Under the pieces are notes generated by a model. The model had not been told where the DNA came from. It did no database searches and worked only from the letters and a program-made list of their open reading frames with translations. From the NCBI GenBank assembly GCA_024114885.1, contig CP099418.1:1612001-1676000 (forward strand): a stretch of DNA of 64,000 nucleotides. Reading direction: 5' to 3'. Both the position numbers and the translations under genes were made by a program. Shown here in pieces: positions 42,897-53,351 of the stretch; the first letter of the stretch is position 1, and the number at the start of each line of letters is the position of its first letter. This stretch comes from Septoria linicola. Its lineage: Eukaryota; Ascomycota; Dothideomycetes; Mycosphaerellales; Mycosphaerellaceae.

Positions 42897-44276
42897 ATGA
42901 TGCCTGCACGAACACGGTACTCTACGGCCACGCCTGGCCCGACAACAGCGCGTACTATCAGCACTGCTGCAACGCTGCCCGATTATCAACCGCCCGCATT
43001 CGCCCTCAATCCGGATGCACAACGCGCCATTGCCGATTTGCTGCGAAAGCACAACTCGAAGAAGCTCGAGGCCGACATCCACACCGCTCAAGAACAGCTC
43101 ACGAACACTGGCGCTGAACTCCACGACAAGCTCCATGAACATGAGACTCGATTGGCGACACGGCGGGGTAAACAGAGTCAGTCTTCGCCGTCGGACGAGT
43201 TCGCCGCATTTGAACAACAGGTCAATGAGATGCGATCGAAGGTGGAGAGCATGGCGACGCGAATGGAGAAGGAGATGCGCGCTCTGATCGACTGCGGCGT
43301 AAGTGCGAGAGCCATGCAGGATGGCGTTGCTGCAGCAGAGGCTGATGCCAAAGCCAACGCGAGCACTCAAGCCAGTACGCAACACACTCAGACTCAACGA
43401 CGGACGCGACGGAGAGATGGTGAAGCCGAGGATGATGATGAGGATGATGATGCGGAAGACGATCGACCTCATTGGGACCCCACGGATCCCGCTGGCGCTT
43501 CGCAACGACCTCCTGTGGACGTGTTCGATAAGCATGTTCAGAACACAAAGGACAGATTTCAGGCCATGTCGCTCTACAACCGCTACGCTGAGAATGAGGC
43601 ATACATCAATTTCAAGCAGGTCCTGTTTGATGCACAGAACCCGAACGCAAATGAGGATGGGCAGGCCCCGGACGCCAGCCAGTGGTTCGCCGAGGGTGGT
43701 GTACCTCCGCCAGGAACTCGCCAAGACATCGACAATGCTGAGTCTGACGACGACATCGCTATTGTGAGTGGGCAGATCAGCATCAAATGTCCTCTCACGC
43801 TCAAGGAATTCGAGGATCCATTGAGCTCAAAGAAATGCAAGCATACGTTTGAGGCAGCCGCAATTCACGAAATGATTGCCAACTCGACAATGAGACCGAA
43901 GGCGGTGCAATGCCCTGTTCCAGGATGCAGCGCTGTATTGGAGAAGAATGATCTCCATCAGAATAAGCTGCTTATACGTCGCATCCGCCGCGTGCAGAAA
44001 GCAAAACGCCTTCGAGAAGAGGCTGGCGATGACAGCGGCGACGAGATGCCGAACGGGACACAGAGCAGAGGTCATGTTATTGACGACGACGATGATGATA
44101 TTATTGGTGATGATGATGATGATGATGATGATTCTCGAAGTGCTCGACCTCAAGTCAAGCCAGAGCCCAAGGCTACAGGTTCGACATCACAGCATCCTGC
44201 CCCGAAAGCACCTGGTGGCACTCAGGTCATCGACCTTGGGGAGAGTGACGAGGAAGACGTTGACATGGAGGGTTAG
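42897..44276 (+). CDS. NSE2: Nse2/Mms21-type SUMO E3 ligase (SMC5-SMC6 subunit)
   Basis: A single exon of 459 residues. The N-terminal part (about residues 40-140) is helical, as needed to bind Smc5. An SP-RING follows at about residues 290-350: I-K-C-P-L-T-L then K-C-K-H-T-F and C-P-V-P-G-C, giving the Cys/His zinc ligands of the family. The protein attaches SUMO within the SMC5-SMC6 complex during DNA repair. The region between the two domains and the tail is longer and more acidic than in yeast Mms21 (267 residues), with Asp runs encoded by GAT/GAC repeats near 43430-43460 and 44080-44130. The final residues include a V-I-D-L-G-E-S-D-E-E segment resembling a SUMO-interacting motif (inference). 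Confidence 0.87.
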   Translation: MMPARTRYSTATPGPTTARTISTAATLPDYQPPAFALNPDAQRAIADLLRKHNSKKLEADIHTAQEQLTNTGAELHDKLHEHETRLATRRGKQSQSSPSDEFAAFEQQVNEMRSKVESMATRMEKEMRALIDCGVSARAMQDGVAAAEADAKANASTQASTQHTQTQRRTRRRDGEAEDDDEDDDAEDDRPHWDPTDPAGASQRPPVDVFDKHVQNTKDRFQAMSLYNRYAENEAYINFKQVLFDAQNPNANEDGQAPDASQWFAEGGVPPPGTRQDIDNAESDDDIAIVSGQISIKCPLTLKEFEDPLSSKKCKHTFEAAAIHEMIANSTMRPKAVQCPVPGCSAVLEKNDLHQNKLLIRRIRRVQKAKRLREEAGDDSGDEMPNGTQSRGHVIDDDDDDIIGDDDDDDDDSRSARPQVKPEPKATGSTSQHPAPKAPGGTQVIDLGESDEEDVDMEG

Positions 44277-44356
44277 TCAGTTCAGTAGAGTCGCAAGCAG
44301 ATGGCGAGAATGGCTTCGTGAACTATGGCCCAGCTATTGTACACGGCAGTCGTTTC

Positions 44357-45046
44357 TTACTTCTGCCAGTCATTCCTCCATAACTTCTCAGTCCAGCCAG
44401 ACTGCTGCTTCGTGCTTTTCTCGTCACCAATAGGTTTGTTCGTTGTCCCTTTTTCGGCATCTTTTACGCGTACATCAATGCCTCCTTTATGTCCACGCTG
44501 GGCTGGAATATGGCTCATCTGGAGTCCAGCACGCTTCGATTGCCTGTCTCGTGTAGCATCTCGTGCAGCTCGTCCTGTGAAGCGCCGTGAGGCCCGCTTG
44601 ATGGATTGTCGAATGTTCCATTGCCGTCGTTTGGCTAGAACCCATAACACGGTAGAAGCGACTGATAGCATTTGTTAGTGGCGACATTGTACTGGTTATA
44701 TCAAGCACTGCTTACTGCCAAACACGGCCACGAATGCTACCACAACGATAATTGCGATCAATCCGCCCTTAGAAAGGCTGAAAGAGCCGGCCTGAGAGCC
44801 AGACGCTCCAGCTTCCGAGTCAACATCGCTGCCGGACCCAGTGATGCCAGTGTCACTGTTCTGCTCTGTAGATGACACGCTCGTCGTAGGACTAGGAGAC
44901 GTGGTGGGGGTTGTAGCGCTCGTTGAAGATGAGCCAGAGGGAGCTGAGATTGATGTCGACTGTTCCTGGGCCTGGCGTTGGTAGACCCCAGCAGTAGCGA
45001 CAGAGACAACCCCAAGCCCAGGCAAGAGGTAGTTTGTGATCTTCAT
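44357..45046 (-). CDS. Single-pass membrane protein with Ser/Thr-rich ectodomain (sensor-like)
   Basis: Exons 45046-44716 and 44661-44357 (54-bp intron, donor GTAAGC) give 211 residues. Met1 is followed by a short basic start and the hydrophobic run Y-L-L-P-G-L-G-V-V-S-V, a likely signal peptide. About 75 residues of Ser, Thr, Pro and Gly follow, likely O-glycosylated. A transmembrane helix (L-I-A-I-I-V-V-V-A-F-V-A-V-F) continues across the intron into A-S-T-V-L-W-V-L, then K-R-R and a basic cytosolic tail of about 80 residues. The layout resembles cell-wall sensors such as Mid2/Wsc, but no WSC domain or other marker is present, so the function is unassigned. It converges on NSE2 with 80 bp between the stop codons. 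Confidence 0.7.
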
Positions 45047-45855
45047 CTTACGTGCTCCAGCGTAGCAGACCAGATTCGAAGCACGAGGACTCAAGGAAGT
45101 GAGGAAAGTGTACGCCCTACTATCGTTCTGGAAGCGCTCGAAGGACAGCACTTCTGCGTTGCACAGAGCCGACTATGGCGTTCCAGCACATCGTTCTGGC
45201 AGCGTCTTGAGTCCCAGACATCCAATGAGATGTTCAAGATGCAAGATGCGGTGTTCTGAATGTGAAGTGTTCGGCGGCTACAGTGTTTGCGAGACTGATT
45301 GGTTGACTACGAAAGCCAAGATTTGTGACCTGCAGCGAGAGCAAGTGCACTTCACGTCTCCTATCTTCACCAGTGCATTGCAACGAGCTGCTTGAAAAAT
45401 GTCTTGCAGAGGCCTGCAGTCGCAGACTACGGATACCGATGGATCCAGTCCGCGCATCCTGCTGTCGCGGCGTGAACATCCATGCCGTGGCTTGTCCTGA
45501 ATGTCTGCATGCCAGCTAAGGTCTCACACCAAAGGACTGTCCGAACCGTGTGAGGCCTTGTCTATAAGTGATGATGTTGAGATCCGTAGAGATATGCGAT
45601 CTTCAGGTCAGGTATTTTGAGGCTCATGATGAGAGCTGTGCAGCTGGCAAGTGCGGATGGTATGTTGAAACTTGCAGCTTCCTGGTAAGTACTTGAGTTA
45701 GGATGCTCTTGCTTGCTGACTGCTGCGAACTTGCCTTGCCACTTGACGGCTGCCTTCAAGCAATACTCTCTCACGGGCACCCTTTCTCACTCCATCTGGT
45801 CGGCTGATAGATTCGCCCCGAGGCTGTGCACCGCAACGACAGGTACACCGCCGCC
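45047..45855. other. Divergent intergenic region, no gene seen
   Basis: 809 bp between two genes transcribed away from each other. Several frames of 60-98 codons lack motifs. It must hold both promoters; no specific element recognised. Confidence 0.5.
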
Positions 45856-48800
45856 ATGCACTTCGAACAAGATGGCATCGGCATGCCGTACTCGGAGCCG
45901 CCGCCGGTGTTCGAACAGGAAGACTTCGAGCTCCACGGAGGCAGCTACAGTGATCAGCATGACCGTTTTACTGACTTTGACCGCCGTCACTACGACTTGG
46001 AACACCACGATGACATCGACCCGAACCTGCAGCACGATTCAGACGTCGTTGTACCAAGCGATGATAATGTGTTCGAGGATGTCCATCCCGTCGACACCAA
46101 TGGACCTCCCGGTAAGTGAGGATGAATCCGCCACGAACGCATTGGGACTTCGTTCGAGTACGTTCCTGACCAACTTACAGGATTTGCAGAAACACACCAG
46201 CATCTCGTCAATAAAGGAGTCACGAACAGTAGCACGTTTCTACGTGCACCTCCCGTTTCACAGACTGGGCGAACGGGAAACGTCAATCAGTCACTCACGG
46301 ACGATGTAGACCATACCCTCCCAGAGCACGAAACTTCCCAACAACGGCCATATAATGACTGCAATGAACAAACATCATCCGCTCCTTGTCCACGAGGTCT
46401 TCCGCAGAAGCTCGACATCCACGGCCACGAGCAAGTCAACACGACCACTCCCAAGCTGCTGTGGAAGTTCCCTGCACACAACATACAGATGTACCAACGT
46501 TCTTCTGATAGGGGCTTCTCTCTTGGCGCCGCAACAACGACCGTCTCTGCAAATTCGCAGCCATTGTGGTCCGCCTCACATCCTACAAAGCAGCGCACCC
46601 GGCCAGCTGTTGAGGTTCAGCCCCAGATCCGGGACACAGCCTCAGACGCTCGGACAGAATTACCTGGGGAGCCGACGTCAGCTGAGTGGGACGAGGATGT
46701 CAGCAAGGGCCTTGCGAAGCTCCGTAAGAAAGAGCAAGCTACGCTTGCACAACACAACTTGGAGAGAGCGGATTTGACCTCACAGCTTCAGCACACCGCA
46801 TACGTTAACCAGGAATTGCAGACGCAAGGTGAACGCCTTCAACACGAGAATCAGGGCTTGTGCGTATCGCTGCAGCAGCAGCAAGCCCGACTCGCCAGTC
46901 TTGGTGCGAAGGCCAACAGTTTCAAGACCTTCTTACACGGTCTAGGTGCAGACATCGCTACGCTGAAGCAAGACGCAGGCACTCGACAGCAGAAGAGTGA
47001 AGAACTGGTTCGGGAGCTCGACGCTACCAAGAGCACGCAGACCGCGCTCCTGGAGAAGTCTGCCGAGCTTAGAGATGAGGCACTCAAGCTGGCTCAAGAG
47101 GCCCATGGGGAGCTTACTGAGATGACTCACCACGCAACACAGCTCAAAAAGCAATTGAACGAAAAGTGCCGCATGCTTGGAGAAGAGAAGAATGCTCGAC
47201 TACAACTGCAGAGTCAGCTCCGCCCAAGCTCGAGTGAAGACATCAGTCGCCTGCTAAAGTCGCAAACTGATGCCGTCCTTGACAAGCTATTTGAAATCCA
47301 CGCCGAGATTGAGGAGAATGGCGCCGATGGACTGACACAAATGCTGGAGAAATTACTTGCTGCTACACAGGGGCTCAACTCGCAGCAGGTCACAACAATC
47401 GAAGACATCGCATCGATCAAAGAAATCGTGGATACCATGTCGGAAGGGTAAGTACCAGCATCCCTCTCAGATATGCCCAGCACATCGTCACTGGCATTGC
47501 AGCTTTCGGACGTGCACAAGACACCATCACTGACATGTCACAGCGTCTTGACCCACACGAGCATGGGTGAACCAAAGTCGGATCACGACCTTCCATCGAC
47601 ACCACATTTACACGAGGCCTTGGCAAGCTTGAAGACTGATCTGTGTCGCCACCAAGAGCTGATGGTACAAGCTACTGTCGACCAAGAAAGCATCGCTCGC
47701 CTCCAGCAGCAGCTCCACGATAGCAGCAGAAAGATCGCCGATCAGACCTCTGCGCTCGAGGAGTCTCGCGCGAGCTACGATGACCTCAAGGAGAGGCACA
47801 GCTTCCTGCAGGGCCAAGCCGACACGACTGCTCGGACTGTAGCGAAGCATGATGCGGAGATGGAGCGGATGATCACCGAAAAGGCGCATGTGCAAGCTCA
47901 GGCGAACGTTACGGAGCAAACGCGCGCTGATCTTGCCACGAAGACCAACGAGGCCAAGACCCTCGGTGACACCAACGCCGCTTTGCGAGCTGAAGTAGAA
48001 TCGCTACAGCAGGCTCTTACTGCTGCACGGTTGGAGTCACGTGCCATCCCTGATCAGGAAGATTTCGCACGAAAGCTTGATGCAGCGGTGAAGGCAGCCA
48101 AAGAAGAGACTTCAAGAATCGCCAATGACCTGCATGTTCAGGACAAAATCAGGAATGGGAACGATTTGAAGAAGATCACCAGTGCCCGTGATGAGCTCTC
48201 GGAACAGATCACTCACCTCCAAACGAAATTGAGGTCGGCCAAAGATGAAGCCGAAGTGTCTGCTGTTGATCAACAGAGCATCTTCAAGCTGCAGAAGCTT
48301 GCTGATGATCGAGAGCTTGAAATACAAAGCCTCCGGGTTCGTCTCGATGAACTTACTCGATCGGTGGCAAGCACTCGCGATGCGGAGGAGAAGTACGACT
48401 CCCTCAATGCTCAATACACTGCACAGGTAAGACAACTGGACGACATTGTGCAGCACAGGGACCGACTCACGCAGCAGCTGGCATCGGTCACGACTGAGCT
48501 CAGCGATTGCAAGAAGGCAGTCCAGACTGCTGAGCGACGAGCAGAGCACATCAAGTCTCAGGCTCAACATGAGGTGAGTAATGAGAAGGATAAGTGTCAG
48601 AAGCGAGTGGACGCCCTCCAGCAGCACCTAGAGACTGTGCAAGCAGAGAAGCAGGCTCAGGAGAAGCAGGCGAGAGAGTTCCAGAACATGCTGGAGACCA
48701 ACTGGAAAGAGCATGAGGAACAGCAGAAGGAAAAGGTCGCCCGTCTGATGAACAAGATTGCCGAGTTAGAGGCCGAGAAGAGTCACGCTGTGGCAGATTA

Positions 48801-49972
48801 TGAAGCTCAACGAGCGGGGCTCAGTTATAAGGCTACAGCTTCGTTGGCACGCCAGTCTAGACCCTCTCTGCACAGTCAGAACGGCTGGGTGCATGAAGGT
48901 ACAGGTGGAAAGACTCTATTGCCGGAGCAAGCACTGCACATTGAAGACGCAGGATTTGCGGCACCCGTGGACATGGTACCAGAGACGCAATTACAGACAG
49001 ACTGGTCTGGCAATAGTGCATCCCAGCATGCACATCTGAGTCCGTCCGTGGAAGGTACGCAGCATGCGTCTTACACGTATGCAAACCATCGTGGCAGCAA
49101 CATATTTCGAGGATCGTCACAAGGAGACGCAGAAGATGCAGAGGGCACTCAAGATCTCGTCGACCGTCTCACGAGGCCTGATGCGAGGACATCGGCATTT
49201 CCAGGTGTCGATATGCCAACGTTCGGAGAGTTCAATGCTCAGCAAGACTTCGTCATCCACCAGGACGATTCTGCCGCTAATGATGACAGACTTCAGACGG
49301 GAGGCTCTCAAGGAGCGCGCTCGACAATTGGTGAAGATTATGCATTCACGAAGCGCATGCCCCCACCGAACTCGGCCATGAAGCGCGCTCAGCCACGCAG
49401 TGTCTTGCAGCGCGGAGACAACGGAGGGCCTTTTCCAATCCTGCCGCCTCAACAGTCTTCTCGTTATATGACACCAGAACCACGAGCGGCCACGCCTGAA
49501 GACCACAACAACACTACGATGCACGCACGGAGTAGCTCCCCAGATTTCGTTGTCAACTCTACCAAGGGTCTGACATTGTACCAGGGCGTAGGCAAGCGCA
49601 ATTCTGGAGCCAACATGGAAGGTCATCGGCCAAATCCTCAAGCCAAACGCAAGGCAGAGGCCCAGGTGGTCCCAGGCTACGAGTTGCAGAGAAAGAAGCT
49701 GATGGTCGAAGAGCCGAGTCGAGGTCGCTGGGGACTACGATCGCTATCACAGCCAATGGTGCGCACACTGGAGGAGAGCGGTCTTCAGTCTGAGCTCGAT
49801 GCCAATCAGTCTCGCACGCGTGCTTTGGCGGGTCACGCTACTCGATCCACCCGCGGCGCCGCCAAAAAGCTGAACAAAGGTAGGTGTTATCATGTGGCTC
49901 ATTTATGACATTGCTGACGGTGGTGTAGGCGAGCGCATGAGTGCACGTTTTGCGAAGGAGCTCAATGGATAG
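45856..49972 (+). CDS. Large coiled-coil protein, unrecognised family
   Basis: Exons 45856-46111, 46181-47447, 47544-49879 and 49929-49972 give 1300 residues. Intron donors are GTAAGT, GTAAGT and GTAGGT; intron 2 uses the acceptor after ACTGACATGTCACAG because nearer AGs leave the frame or make a 33-bp intron. The first 250 residues are polar and acidic. Long coiled coils run from about residue 255 to 490 and 530 to 880 (many K-x-x-E-L and Q-x-x-L heptads). The last 400 residues are disordered, with S-R-Y-M-T-P-E-P, a basic P-x-A-K-R-K-A segment and a short final exon encoding E-R-M-S-A-R-F-A-K-E-L-N-G. The architecture would suit a chromosome-axis, synaptonemal or spindle-pole protein, but nothing proves it. 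The ATG at 45856 has a good GCCGCC context. Confidence 0.75.
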
Positions 49973-50412
49973 TGATGATGCACGGTCAAGAGAGATCATT
50001 GCCCGGTCACTCGACTTGTGCATGCGGCATGAATCATGTCTTCACCCCTCTCGCTGGGAGCGTCCAATAGCCCGATATATCAGTCTAGCTCAGTATTCCT
50101 AGATAGGCTCCAGTGCGTCTTCTGCGTTGCCACGTCGGTGGATCTTTGCTCTGCGAGCTATCGCTAGCAAAGCGCTTTCTACGACGGATATCTCGCTCCT
50201 CTTCTCTCCTTTCCACCCCTTTCGTGGCGTCGGCTTGATCGTAGCGCGTTCAGAGCGTGGTGCATTTGAGTCCGCTGTCCTTGACAGTGTCGCCTTTCTC
50301 GGCAGCTCGTCCGCGATACGTATCTCAGGCAGGTCAGAGAACGCACGAGTTCTCAAGACAATGGACCGCAGGATGCAAGGATATTGGGGATGCGATTCGT
50401 TCACTGGTGGCT
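49973..50412. other. Convergent intergenic region
   Basis: 440 bp between the coiled-coil gene stop and the stop of the mitochondrial ribosomal protein gene; frames here on both strands are motif-free and probably 3' UTR. Confidence 0.5.
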
Positions 50413-50700
50413 CTATTTCCCTCCTCGTTTCGCCTCAAGGAACAAGACTTTCTTCTTCACTACAGGCATGATCTTAGCACTTTGCGCGCGCGGCGGAGGA
50501 GAGCGTGTGACGTACCGACGGGATCGTACTTCAGCATCGACAGTGGACGGTGGGTTCTTGGGCGAGTGAAGGTCTTGTAGTAGCCCGTCATGGCCATCGA
50601 GATGAGACGCACAGCGATGGTGCGCGACTTGGCTGCGAGATGCGGGTCAGTGGTGGATGTGACGCTATTCTCACGCTGAGTGCGCACCTTTCTTCGCCAT
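50413..50700 (-). CDS. MRPL39: Mitochondrial ribosomal protein bL33m
   Basis: A 58-residue protein split over three exons, 50700-50688 (13 nt), 50632-50516 and 50459-50413. Introns of 55 and 56 bp have donors GTGCGC and GTACGT and acceptors CGCAG and TGTAG; both interrupt codons after the first base. The sequence begins M-A-K-K-A-K-S-R-T-I and contains R-P-L-S-M-L-K-Y-D-P-V-V-K-K-K-V-L-F-L-E, the bL33 pattern of a short beta-sheet protein of the large mitochondrial ribosomal subunit (yeast Mrpl39). It is basic throughout and lacks the zinc-binding Cys found in some bacterial L33. Its exons are too short to stand out as open frames. Confidence 0.92.
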
Positions 50701-51015
50701 GGCAAGCCGAAGTGGTTGGATTCCAATGCACAGCACAGCACAGCACAGCACTCTCGAGAGATCAGCTGCACGGAGACAGAGTCGTCTGCCGCGAAGACGC
50801 GCCGATCCCTGGCGTCGGTCTCAATTGGACAAGCGCATCTCCGACTTCAACCGAGGCTGCCCATCACATGTCAGAGCGACTCGTCTCGTCTGTGTGTCGT
50901 CGCGCATAGTTCTAGTTGTGCTGGTCGCTGCCAGTCCATTGTTGTCTTGGTCGTCTTTCGTCGTCGTCTTGTATCATATTGGTCGACTCGTAGTATTGCA
51001 CTTTCTACCGCAAAC
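50701..51015. promoter_or_regulatory. Shared divergent promoter region of bL33m and PEX11
   Basis: 315 bp between divergent start codons. It contains a short (GCACA) pentanucleotide repeat at about 50728-50752. The region before PEX11 is CT-rich, common in fungal core promoters. Confidence 0.5.
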
Positions 51016-51860
51016 ATGGTTGCCGATGCTCTCATCTATCACCCATCGGTGGCTCACTTCAACCGCTTCGTAGCCACTACCAGTAAGCCCGCACTGCGAT
51101 ATACCCCCCATCATCCGCGCATAGCACAATTACAAGCACTAAAAGTGGACATCTAGTCGGCCGTGACAAGACCTTGCGTACCATCCAATACTTTTCGCGA
51201 TTCCTAGCATGGTACCTCTACCGCACCAACCACCCTCAGACCACGGTCGCCAGGTTCGAGCAGATCAAGAAGAGTTTCGGCAGCGCACGTAAGGCCTTCA
51301 GGATTGGCAAGTTTGTGGAGCACTTCAAGGCTGCAGCGGTGGCCGCCGACTCCAAGTCAATGGACCCTGTGCTCAAGTATTTGGCTGTTGGTCGCCAGCT
51401 GGGCTATGGCTTCTATCTTGCCCTCGATGCACTCACCTACTTTGACCAGACCGGCATCTACAAGCTGCAGTCGGGCGCCAGGATACAGAAGGAAGCTTAC
51501 CGCGCGTGGTTCACTGGCTTGGCTTGCAACATTGCCGCAGGTCTTTACACGCTGTACAACTTGCAGCAGATCGCAAAGCAGCAGCAACAGAGCAGTGGTG
51601 ATGCGGAGAAGAAGGTGGAGCAGAAGACTTTGGAGAGGTCCGTGATAAGTTCCGAGCGTAGGAATGGGCAAGAGTCTAAAGCTAACAACGTGTTCAGGGA
51701 GAAAGCCGCCTCTCAACTACAGCTGCTGTCCGATGTTTGCGACATCGCCGTTCCTGGCAGCGCCATTGGCATCGTGAACCTCGACGACGGCATTGTGGGT
51801 TTGGCCGGAACCGTCAGCTCGCTGGTCGGTCTTTCAGCTGCTTGGGCAAAGACTGCGTGA
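51016..51860 (+). CDS. PEX11: Peroxisomal membrane protein Pex11
   Basis: Exon 1 (51016-51082) encodes M-V-A-D-A-L-I-Y-H-P-S-V, the conserved start of fungal Pex11. A 74-bp intron (GTAAGC/TCTAG) leads to exon 2 from 51157, beginning G-R-D-K-T-L-R-T-I-Q-Y. The protein elongates and tubulates peroxisomes before division; amphipathic helix 1 and the C-terminal membrane segment (G-I-V-N-L-D-D-G-I-V-G-L-A-G-T) are visible. Without further splicing the product is 256 residues. A 60-bp stretch at about 51638-51697 begins GTCCGT and ends in GCTAAC plus TTCAG, and is a multiple of three. Removing it would give 236 residues, the usual Pex11 length, so it is probably an intron with a weak donor. Confidence 0.9.
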
Positions 51861-52117
51861 GGTTCATAAGTGGAGGAGCGTTGCGTTACGTTGAGCTGGT
51901 TACATCAGGTCGACCTGATTGGAAAGAATTTCTTCAAAGCCGGTCAAATCATCAGAATGCTGCTATCTAACCTAAGCGAGCTGGTCGGCCGAGCCGCTCC
52001 GCCTATCAAAGGCAATGGGCAAGCCAAATTCTCTAGCGATGCTGTTTATTGATATAGTACTCTGTTCTTGTATGCTTCATGCGTAAAGCTGTTTGCAACC
52101 ACCGAACGGAAACAGCC

Positions 52118-52901
52118 ATGATCGCGCCCGAATCTCACAGTGAAGCCGCTTCTTACCAAGAAGCTGGCTTCAGTCGCCGCTTGGGATGTATGGACTAGTG
52201 CCACAGAACATTCGATGGCGAAGCACACTGACTTCACCTGCTTAGGGGTATCACAAGTCGCCCACGAAATGGCAGTATCAAAACTGCGCTGACGGCCAGC
52301 AGGGCAAACGACCAGCACTCTTACTCATTGACGTCTGTAAAGCGTACTTCACGCCGGGTTCTCCTCTTGATCTCGGGTCCAACCCAGCAGCCGCCGCTTC
52401 TCCGGATACCATGAGATGCCTGCTTCGGGCAGCGCGCAAAGCTAAAATTCCCGTTGTCCACACGCAAGTACGATACACAAACAAAGACATGTCAGATGCT
52501 GGGCTGTTCTACAAGAAAGCTAGAGTCCTCGATGTCTGGCTCCAAGGTGACGAGCGTGGCTATGACGAGCCTCTGCCCGGTCTCGAGCCTGTGGAGGGAG
52601 AGCACATGATATTGAAGAAGCATGCTAGTGCTTTCTTTGGAACAGACTGAATGGACTATTGCATCTGCTCGAAGTCGATACACTGGTGGTCTGCGGAGTG
52701 AGTACCAGCGGATGTGTTCGGGCGACGGTGCTTGATGCTTTGCAGCACAATTTTAGGCCTATGATTGTGGGCACAGCGTGTGGAGATAGGAGCGTCGCCG
52801 TTCACGATGCGAACATGTTTGACATGGACGCAAAGATGGGAGATGCGGTTGGCCAAGAAGAAGCTATTGAGCATATATCGGCTGCGTGGTCGAAATGCTG
52901 A
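52118..52901 (+). pseudogene. Isochorismatase-like cysteine hydrolase with frameshifts
   Basis: The family frame is clear but broken. Exon 1 from 52118 encodes E-A-G-F-S-R-R-L-G up to a GTATGG donor at 52188. The second part (from about 52300) has L-L-I-D-V-C-K-A-Y-F, containing the catalytic Asp, then H-M-I-L-K-K-H with the catalytic Lys. At 52645-52652 the frame hits TGA after F-F-G-T-D, and the expected continuation L-N-G-L-L-H-L-L resumes one base out, running to 52901 with the nucleophile in T-S-G-C-V-R-A-T. A single missing base restores the frame. At the first junction, too, the two exons join in frame only if one more base is supposed. No intron explains either. Either a decayed gene or two sequencing errors in short base runs. 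Such enzymes hydrolyse amides or isochorismate; substrate unknown. Confidence 0.75.
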
Positions 52902-53351
52902 TGATCGTGTGGTAGACTTGGTCGGCGTGATAGCAATCTGCATATTCCCGTGGTCATATCGTTGATAACCCCTGCCTCATGTTCCCTCACGAGGTCTGCT
53001 CTCAGATTGACCTTGCCAGATGCAGTTGCGGGGTGGCCGTCAACCATCGCTTGCACTTCAATGACCACATGCCACTATCTTCACGGTCGTCGTACAGCAG
53101 ATGAAGGTGTTGCGCTATCGCAGGTCAGATTCTGCCGGCCGGCCGGTGACTTTTCGGACCAGCATATCATCACTGAAGTATGTTGGTGTTAGAGAACCTG
53201 GAAAGCAGGTGCCTGGGGATGCTGACAGGGCGCAACGGGCACGGAGCCTTTTCCTTCTCCGCCGCCGCTCGAGGACCATCCAGCAGTTCCATTATGCCCG
53301 CTTCCTTTCCTTCCGGAATTTCGCTCCCCGATTTGTCAACAGAGCATTGCT
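52902..53351. other. Intergenic, promoter of the Zn2Cys6 regulator
   Basis: 450 bp with motif-free short frames; the last 100 bp are CT- and TCC-rich ahead of the ATG at 53352. Confidence 0.45.

Noticed and set aside
49973..50471. Plus-strand and minus-strand frames of 101-114 codons downstream of the coiled-coil gene
   Set aside because: They overlap the last exon of bL33m or its 3' flank and show no protein-like features.
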